64,000 bases of DNA. Source: Serpula lacrymans var. lacrymans S7.9 (taxonomy: Eukaryota; Basidiomycota; Agaricomycetes; Boletales; Serpulaceae). The notes beneath the pieces were generated by a model. The model saw nothing but the letters and a program-made list of their open reading frames with translations. It was not told the origin of the DNA and did no database searches. The stretch lies in NCBI RefSeq assembly GCF_000218685.1, contig NW_006763308.1:1-64000 (forward strand), in the 5' to 3' direction. Shown here piece by piece: positions 57,115-64,000 of the stretch (position 1 is the stretch's first letter; each line of letters opens with the position of its first letter). The position numbers and the translations under genes were made by a program.

Positions 57115-58356
57115 CACAGTATAGCTGTGCAAAAAGAATGAGAAAGAACATGAAGGAAGGAATGTATGCTGACAAATCCTGCATAGGTAGTACAGGATAA
57201 TATTGTCAAAATAAGAAAAAGAAAGAGATAGAACTATAAATGCTGTGTAAGTAATGTTACAGGTTTGTACAGCTATAAAGTAAAGTCCAATAGCAGAAAG
57301 AGAGCAAGAAAATCATGATGTCATGGGAAGATGCAGTAGAAAAAGGGCAAGGCAAGAAAATATCAGTATCAACACAGCTCCTTTATTGTCAGTCAGGCAT
57401 TCTAAAAAATATGTGTCTATAAAAATGATTCAAAAATCAAAAATAATCGCACTGTAAATGAATGTTCTGCTGAAGAAAAAGAAACTGGAGCCACCGGTCC
57501 ACCACCTAGTCTAAATCCAACAGTTCCATGGCCTTACCAATGGACTGGTTGTGTTGGACCACCTGATCAAACGAGGGAGGGAGAGGAGTAGTTCCAATTT
57601 GGAACAAGTGAGTCCCAGGCAGCGTGTGGTAGGTGTAGCTGTAGCGAAGACGATGGACAAAAGATAAGTATACCCAAGTGAATGGGACAGCGATGAACAT
57701 GGGCAACGCAAGGGGATGAACCTTCTCCAGCTCAAAAACTACCCACCCATGCTCCAACCAGGCAAGACGAGCGACCAATGTTTTGATAGTATATGATGGC
57801 AGATCGATGTCATGAAGATGGACCTGTTGCCCTATTTGGACTGGCCGCCGGGGCTTTGCTGATATCAGCAGTAGCACATGGTAGTCAACGGATTGGTGAC
57901 GGAAGCAGATAGGAAGTGGTGACATCAGAAATGGTGGGGGTGCAAATAAGATGAGGAGGAGGAGGGTGGAGGTGACAAAAAAATGGATTAGAATGGGGAT
58001 CCAGAAACAACCGTCAGGTGAGAATAAAAGGGAGAGGAAGGGGCCCATGATGGGGCTAGGCAAAGGAAGGGGAGTAAGGGAAACAACAAAAGCGAGGGCG
58101 CAATGCAATGTGTAGCCAGTGGCGACACAAAAATTTGCTGAAATGCTAAAACGCGGAAAGTACCGGATGGAAAAGCAAAGGTGAGCGTGACTGGATTGCC
58201 TAATAGAGGTGGTGCTGATCAGCCACAAGTTCAAAACAGGTAATATTAATTACTATTCCACGTGGCACTGTGCCTGTGTGGCGCAAAGGCAAGTCTTTTT
58301 GAATATTCGCTTCGTTATTGACACCTGTCCATGCTACCAATCAACTTTGGTGCATG
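57115..58356 (-). repeat. unclassified 1.2 kb dispersed repeat, copy 2
   Basis: Full-length partner of 9269-10499 in the same orientation, ends as described there. It holds a 242-codon minus-strand frame (57506-58234). The flanks differ from those of copy 1, so the repeat moved or was copied as a unit, but no TIR, LTR or poly-A tail identifies the class. Confidence 0.78.
57506..58234 (-). CDS. hypothetical protein encoded by the 1.2 kb repeat
   Basis: 242 aa, from MNLWLISTTSIRQSSHAH to MELLDLD at 57506. Copy 1 has CAG where this copy has the final TAG, so the ancestral frame ran further (VVDQW). The N-terminal half is hydrophobic (FLSLLFSPDGCFWIPILIHF, TSTLLLLILFAPPPFL). The C-terminal half is more conserved with copy 1 (VQIGQQVHLHDIDLPSYTIK, LVARLAWLEHGWVVFELEKV, PPSFDQVVQHNQSIGKAMEL). 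I recognise no domain. Conservation of the frame between copies suggests it was once coding. Whether it is expressed or is a transposition protein is unknown. Confidence 0.45.
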   Translation of the reverse strand: MNLWLISTTSIRQSSHAHLCFSIRYFPRFSISANFCVATGYTLHCALAFVVSLTPLPLPSPIMGPFLSLLFSPDGCFWIPILIHFFVTSTLLLLILFAPPPFLMSPLPICFRHQSVDYHVLLLISAKPRRPVQIGQQVHLHDIDLPSYTIKTLVARLAWLEHGWVVFELEKVHPLALPMFIAVPFTWVYLSFVHRLRYSYTYHTLPGTHLFQIGTTPLPPSFDQVVQHNQSIGKAMELLDLD

Positions 58357-58857
58357 CCAGCACGCACAATAGATAAAATTCCATCCTTTTGCTTACAGTT
58401 TATAGATCTGGTCAACTTGAGCCAATCCAAGCTGAAGCTACAGAGCATGGGTGATGACAGTGAAAGCTTTAGTCCTATTTTTAAGAAAAAATATGTTAGT
58501 CAAAAGGTCTTGAAGCTTGGGAAGAAATAATCCTACCCATGACAGGGCCTCATAGAATGTTAAGTGCCAGTAATGTAAACCTAATGTAAAGTAAATAAAC
58601 CTATGTATCTAAACTACACTACCACCAAATACCCATAGGCTTTATGACTTCTCCTCCTTCTTAATCCTGTGGCAGCTTGTCAAATTATTGTGGCGACAAC
58701 AACAACAGTAGTTGTTGATTGTGGAGTTGTTGATTTGGTTGCCCCCAATGTCGTTGAAGACACCAGAGGAAACCAAATGCTGGTCTGGGCAAAGCCAGCT
58801 GGCCTCTCATTATATTTAATGGGTTAAGATAACGTGTTCAGATAGCAAAGGGGATCC
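58357..58857. other. non-coding stretch
   Basis: No supported gene. The 70-codon plus frame at 58318-58530 begins inside the 1.2 kb repeat and has no recognisable feature. Confidence 0.4.
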
Positions 58858-59866
58858 TGTAACAACCAAAGCTTTAATACTCTGGTGCACAACTCAGAAA
58901 GGCAAGAGTGAGGAAGCTGGGAGTGGGTAATGTGAGGCAACATTAAACTATTACAAAAACAATACCCATCTCCGACTGTACTTGCAGGGAATAAGAGGTA
59001 CAATGAGCTTGAGGTCAACAGACGCTAGTAAATATAGCAAGTAGAGAACTTGGGAGTAAACTCAAGGGTTTCTGGTGAGGAGTAAAGCGGGTAATTCAAG
59101 TAATGAAAAGCTAAAGAACGATACATGGGTATGTAGAGTTTTTATAGCTAATTGTCTATTCCTCAGACTGAAAATAGAATAAAGGGAAAGTGGTCCGAGG
59201 ACAAAACCATCCAAGAAGAAACAGAATAACTATCGTACAACTTTAGGGATTAATCAGCAGGTGAGAGAAGGTATTAATAATAAGTATTGTCATGCATGTT
59301 CAGGAACTGTATCCTCATGATGAGGTACAATCCTGACTAAAGTGTCTATTAATATCTCCAGGCACTGATGGGGCTTGGAGCTGGTTGGCGAGATGTCTAC
59401 CACCAGTCCTTACCCATTGTGCTGGCTGGCTGGCTGGGAGTACTACCCAGTCTCTGATCTGCAATATGAAGTGGTAACAATGGTTGAGAAAGTCTGTGAG
59501 GGCTATGAGAAGCAAGATAGCAAAATACCTCTAGCCCTAGAGCCAGAGGTGTGATGGGGAAAGTGTCTGAGAACCAAGACTTGAAACAAAAAAAAATAAG
59601 AAAATAAGAAAATATAAATGGTCCTTACAGGTAAACCCCTTAAGTTAGGACCAAGTTAGTTGTGGGTACACAACAGGTGGACTTACTGAAGAGTCTCATG
59701 AATCTATTGGGGTTTATATATTAATACAGGGTGTCTACTTATGTACTATACAGTTGATGAAGGCAGTGGCTGATGATGTCATATGGCACAGCCTGTGTGA
59801 AAACTAAGAAAGAAGGTTAAAGCAGAGAGAGAAAAGATGTAAGTCCAAAAACTGTGTATTGTAACA
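58858..59866 (-). repeat. solo LTR of gypsy family 1, split by LTR-3 copy B
   Basis: Outer ends TGTAACAACCAAAGC (58858) and GTGTATTGTAACA (59866), flanks GATCC and AATCC (one mismatch). Without the nested insert and one duplication about 305 bp remain, shorter than other copies, so it also has an internal deletion. Confidence 0.85.
58931..59629 (-). repeat. LTR-3 copy B, nested in the gypsy LTR
   Basis: 699 bp, TGTGAGGCAACATTAAAC to ATGGTCCTTACA, with a perfect target duplication GGTAA (58926-58930 and 59630-59634). It is younger than the LTR it sits in. Confidence 0.9.
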
Positions 59867-61348
59867 AATCCTTACATTGTATGTATGCTGTGTGCACAGC
59901 CTGCAAGACTACTCACACCACCACTTCCAGAAATACACTGCAAGTTTTTGCTAGTTGATTGAATTTTAACAAGTAAGCAGCTAACGGTAGGTAGAATATT
60001 GCTACTACAAGAGCAATTCAACTGCTGAATACAGGATTAAGAATAACAGCGTAAAATTAGTGACCAAACCATACTATGATATAGCTTGATACAGTGCTTG
60101 GTCCTGGATGGGAATGATCTCCGTGATGGATGGCACATGACAGAACATAGATAGTGGATGGTGGATGGTGGATAGGATGGTACATGAGCTGTTCTTGATT
60201 TGGGATTGAGTTTAATGGTGGGCTGAGGGTTAGTAGCTTGTGACAAATAGAAAATGGATATCTCATCCCCCACTCACCATGTTCACTGTGATATTACCCT
60301 CCCATGCTCTAAGACTCTTGTGATGAAAACTGTTGGCCTGCTAAGATATAAGGAACAGCCAGAGCATTGAATTGTGATGTGAAAAACCTGCAGAGGAGAG
60401 GAGAATCACGATAAGGTTGCTTTGTTAGTTGAAAGGGGCAGAACAATGATATTATGGTGCATACTAAGGGAATATTGTAGCTGCAAGCGTAAAACTGATT
60501 GTTGTTACATGGATTTGGGGAGTGTGGGTGTTCTGAAAGCACATTGGGTAGCCATTTTTTTGAGGGATAAGTCATGCATTTTCAAGATGCAAGACTGCTA
60601 TAGTATTTCCAAATCTCAATAAATTACAAGTTTAAACACAGCACAGAAAAAATAAATTCCTTTTTCTCTGGAAACCTGCTTTCTTGTTTGTTTTTGGTTG
60701 ATGTTGAGGCAACTGGAAAAACAGGATTAATGACCATGGTACGTAGTGATGGATTGTATACTCTAATGTTTGAGTGTGTCTGTAGTCTATATATCGCTGA
60801 TATTACTGGTGATACATAAGTGCATTCTATGTATCATAGAACATATAGCTGCAATGCTATTGTAGCAATATGCTACCTATGACGCCATGAACTACAGACT
60901 TACATATATCAAGATTGTAGCGGCACTAATATGGCAACAATATATTACGCTGGTTAACACATGGTAGAGTCTATATAGATTGGTCTAGACAGACGCCATA
61001 TTTACCCACAGTACCGTCGGCATATAGAGAGAAAACCATGGGGGAATTATAGTGGGAATATTCGTGACAGGGTTACCAATTTAGATATGGTGGCCATAAT
61101 CCACAGAACTGGCGGTGTACATCACTCAGATTACACTTTCACTGCCAAAAACCGGAAGTTGGGCCATTGAATTATTTATTTATTTGAGCGGTTAGCATTT
61201 ACAAAATATTTATAAAAACCGAGAATACAGCAAAACATAAATCAAGCATGCCTAGAACTACCTCTTGTTAAATTGTCAGGTTTAACCATCTCATCTCGTG
61301 TAGAATATTGACCTGCCCAGCATGCATGGAATATGATTGGTTTTCATT
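59867..61348. other. non-coding stretch
   Basis: Short open frames at 60037-60622 have no recognisable content. It is the 3' flank of the seven-TM gene at its right end. Nothing further is seen. Confidence 0.45.
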
Positions 61349-62626
61349 CTATCGAGCAGCAAATCTTGGGCTTGCAAGTTGAGTTATAGTGTCGTTGTGT
61401 TCTGTCTTACTGCTCCACCCCAAGCCTATCCGCACGGTGATGAGCATGAATGCAATACCAGATATAGTACCCCATGTGCCCTGAACAAAGTCGTGAAGGT
61501 TGGACTCGGACTCGTATGCAGCGAAGTAAAATATTGTCCACGTGCTGCATGATCAAAAGATACATGTTAGGACGATGAAGCAAATACCGACGGGTCTGAA
61601 AAGCATACGTGCATAACGCCGCACTCTCGACAAAGATAGCCATGACTGTCTGTATGTGGAAATGTAAGAAAGTATTCGCGACAGAGCTCTCAGACGTACC
61701 CTAAGATGTCTACTTCCTAGAGGTACCGATGCTTTGTGAACAGTCCAAATGTGCCATGAGATCATTACTGGATAAATAAATAAAATCAGCTAAATTGCAG
61801 AAGCATTTTAGCAGCCACGACTGATAGTAACCTGTACAGTACACGTTCGTACTATAAAGAGTGAGAACAAGATGCACGCAGGATAAGTAACAGCACAAAC
61901 CACAGAGTAAAAACGCAGTCACTCAGAATCCACCGAGCTGCAATGAGGAGGTACGTGGACTCTGCGGCACTGGTGTACTGAGTGAACTGAAAAGTTATGC
62001 CTACAGCACATACTGGATGCATATAAGAAGTTTCTAATAGATTGACGGCGATATGATACGTACCTGTGAGACCAATGAGGCTACAGAGCGGAAAAATTAC
62101 CACTGATTTGTTATAACTCCAAATAACCCATAGGCGATATACCTGCGCCAGAAAGATAAGCAAGCCAGAGTTATGTTACAGATTCATGAACACTGACAAA
62201 CATGGCATCCGAGAGTACCAGAGATGCCATGAAGAAGCCAATTTGGATAATTTCTGTTAATTCTGTCTCGCTGTTGAAGAAGGTGGACGGAGAAGAACCA
62301 CTACGAAAGTAGATGAACGCTTGAAAAAAGCGAACAAAGGTCAGTGCCCAATGCTATTACAAGTGTTCTGTGTGAGATGCCTTAATTAATTGGAGAGTGC
62401 ACTGGCTACTGACTGTAGTGACAACAATGAACAGCAGGACTGTTCCTAAGAACATAGGCCTTCGAAAGACAATGGAGGGCTGGGGCCCGATTATGCCAGC
62501 ATTCCTTTGGTGGTGACTGGAAAGAGCGTAGAAAGAAATCATAGAAAGAATGAAAAACAGGCCGTATAAAAAGCTTTGCACATAGATTTCGGTTATGTTA
62601 GCTGCTAGAATGGATACGCCCACCAT
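61349..62626 (-). CDS. seven-transmembrane protein of a basidiomycete-expanded family
   Basis: Eight exons on the complement: 62414-62626, 62198-62353, 62064-62142, 61904-62000, 61832-61851, 61700-61767, 61609-61649 and 61349-61544. They total 870 nt, 289 aa, no stops, all GT-AG. Exon 5 has only 20 nt. Helices: SFLYGLFFILSMISFYAL; PMFLGTVLLFIVVT with HWALTFVRFF; IIQIGFFMASLVLSDAMF; VVIFPLCSLIGLT; ARWILSDCVFTL; TVMAIFVESAALC; WGTISGIAFMLITVRIGLG. VYRLWVIW after helix 3 and VESAALC in helix 6 are hallmarks I associate with a large, uncharacterised Agaricomycete membrane family. Function unknown; a receptor-like role is only a guess. The start at 62626 was chosen because homologues usually begin shortly before the first helix; a Met further upstream is possible. 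Confidence 0.83.
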
Positions 62627-63099
62627 TGAGAATACTATGAATAGAAAAGTAAGGACTCGGAGGTCAATGAGTTCTACTGCTACACTTACCTTGATTGATA
62701 AAGCCGCGGATTGGGGAATCCGAAGAACCAACTCCCAGAACTTACTACGTTAACTATAACGTACTTATACTAATCTTATAGAGATGGGCCTCATGGAGAT
62801 AACGGTCACACACATACATCATGATGGAGTGCAGATGGCTATGAGTTTTGCGACATCCATATATTCTCAAAATGTTGTTCCATAGCCCACCGCATTGATA
62901 TTGAACTTTTGATGCTGATCTGGATCATGATGGTGATGCACGACGGTTGAGTAACACTGAGTAGCAGTGTAGTACAATGCAAACTTGCGTAGATTTCCGT
63001 CGCATTTCAACCAGATCATCAACATGTGGGGGAATGAAGCAATTCCTGGACCCGTAGGCAATGCACTTTCGAGTTAAATAACGCCTTGTATTTTCCCCA
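62627..63099 (-). promoter_or_regulatory. upstream region of the seven-TM gene
   Basis: No gene is seen. It presumably contains the promoter. No distinct motif is claimed. Confidence 0.35.
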
Positions 63100-63106
63100 T
63101 GAAATC

Positions 63107-63228
63107 CTAGGCTCTTACCCTGCCCACTCGGCCGCTAGCCCACGGTTAATATATTGCCAACTCGCGAGTGTAATATTCTGCTAATATATGACACGCGAGC
63201 TAGCCGAGCTGGGTGGGTACGAGCCTAG
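63107..63228. mobile_element. 122-bp MITE with a 7-8 bp target duplication
   Basis: Ends CTAGGCTCTTACCC and GGGTACGAGCCTAG, with imperfect pairing continuing through CTCGGC and GCTAGC inside. It is flanked by TGAAATC(C) at 63100-63107 and 63229-63236. The 8-bp reading overlaps the first C of the element. The size suits a hAT-type MITE. Confidence 0.72.
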
Positions 63229-63398
63229 TGAAATCCTGAATGGTATGGTACCACCAGAAGATTGCATGTGCCCGAGGCCGCTTTTAGCATTTTTGAATTT
63301 TGCCATAAAAATCAGTAATCCAAAATGTTTCCAAAATGGAGATTATAATTGTATAAATGATAATAAAATTGTTGCTAAAAAAAGCCAATTCTGAGAGT

Positions 63399-64000
63399 TT
63401 AAGTGTGAGTAAAAGCATGCACTTTCCCATCCAAAAAGGCTGGGATGAGATGGCTGCTCCGGATTACATCCTTTGGATCCAGGAATACAAATGCATCTTC
63501 TTTGGCCATCAGAGGAAAATAAACTTGGTCCAGTTGATTGATCAGCCAACCACTATCCTCTCCTTCCTTCAGCTTCAGCCATCTCACCCACAAAACTTCC
63601 ATTCTCCGAGTGTTGTAGTCAAGCATACCAGGGCCCACATATACCATATTTAAGTGAAAAATACCAAGCACCTGAGCATAACAAAAAGGGTGCAATGTAG
63701 AAGTATCGCCATCAGTAGTAGTAGAATCTGTATTAACCAGTATCATGATGTTTCAATGTGGGGTAGTCGGATTCACTACATCTTGTGCCTGCTGAACATT
63801 GTATGTAGTATAGTTTAACCACATAAGTTTATGTGTATATAAACAATCACCTTTAAATAAAACATTATCCCAGCCACTCCTAAATGCAGCCACACCTCTG
63901 TTGCTTTCTAAATTAGCTTGAGAAATAAGTTAACTTGTCTTGTGTCATTCTTTGCACTGATTTCTTCTTCAAGTCTTGCTTTAATCCGAGGAAGTAAATG
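63399..64000 (-). pseudogene. C-terminal piece of a transposon-associated protein, cut by the window edge
   Basis: The minus frame 63746-63399 reads AQVLGIFHLNMVYVGPGML, RRMEVLWVRWLKLKEGED, FPLMAKEDAFVFLDPKDVIR and SSHLIPAFLDGK. This block is typical of the C-terminus of Plavaka/KDZ-neighbourhood proteins in mushrooms (a naming from memory). Upstream exons probably lie beyond 64000; 63747-64000 shows no clear exon. Bases 63237-63398 are non-coding. Confidence 0.5.

Noticed and set aside
1..64000. CRISPR arrays, operons or bacterial-type regulatory sites
   Set aside because: Introns, Helitrons and chromodomain retroelements show a eukaryotic nuclear genome, and no regularly spaced repeats of that type occur.

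Overview
The window looks like a repeat-rich stretch of an agaricomycete (mushroom-forming basidiomycete) nuclear genome. Evidence: 50-80 nt spliceosomal introns, chromodomain Ty3/gypsy elements, Helitrons, a Plavaka-type transposon gene, a fungal pogo-like transposon, a seven-helix membrane protein of a kind that is expanded in Agaricomycetes, and a large fungal type I polyketide synthase (PKS). No rRNA, tRNA or CRISPR array was recognised.

Only three ordinary genes appear intact once introns are resolved by eye: a major-facilitator transporter (11245-12797, minus, 6 exons, 413 aa), a reducing PKS with a C-terminal reductase (33836-41973, plus, 22 exons, 2323 aa) and a seven-TM protein (61349-62626, minus, 8 exons, 289 aa). 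They lie about 20 kb apart with transposon debris between them, so the PKS has no tailoring genes nearby in this window.

Layout: 1-7427, two oppositely oriented copies of gypsy family 1 forming a large inverted repeat; 7.4-11.2 kb, non-coding with a small palindromic repeat block and copy 1 of an unclassified 1.2 kb repeat; 11.2-15.1 kb, the transporter and a diverged upstream tandem duplication split by a DNA transposon with an 8-bp target duplication; 15.2-20.7 kb, decayed minus-strand reading frames including a nucleotidyltransferase-like pseudogene; 21.1-27.1 kb, pieces of two Helitrons; 28.3-28.7 kb, a perfect 81-bp inverted repeat around an assembly gap; 28.7-32.7 kb, a complete but dead pogo-like element; 33.8-42.0 kb, the PKS; 43.2-53.0 kb, a Plavaka-type gene split by a full gypsy family 2 element (43634-49523) and a solo LTR; 54.1-59.9 kb, solo LTRs of a third family, a foldback repeat and copy 2 of the 1.2 kb repeat; 61.3-62.6 kb, the seven-TM gene; 63.1-64.0 kb, a MITE and the edge of another transposon gene.

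Themes: solo LTRs of gypsy family 1 are repeatedly nested in other mobile elements, with 5-bp target duplications that date the insertions relative to each other. Many inactivating changes are C-to-T or G-to-A transitions (CGA to TGA, CAA to TAA, a YxDD box turned to YINN), as expected from cytosine methylation and deamination or RIP-like silencing. Exon junctions, TSDs and inverted repeats were all read by eye; family names come from motif recognition, not database searches.
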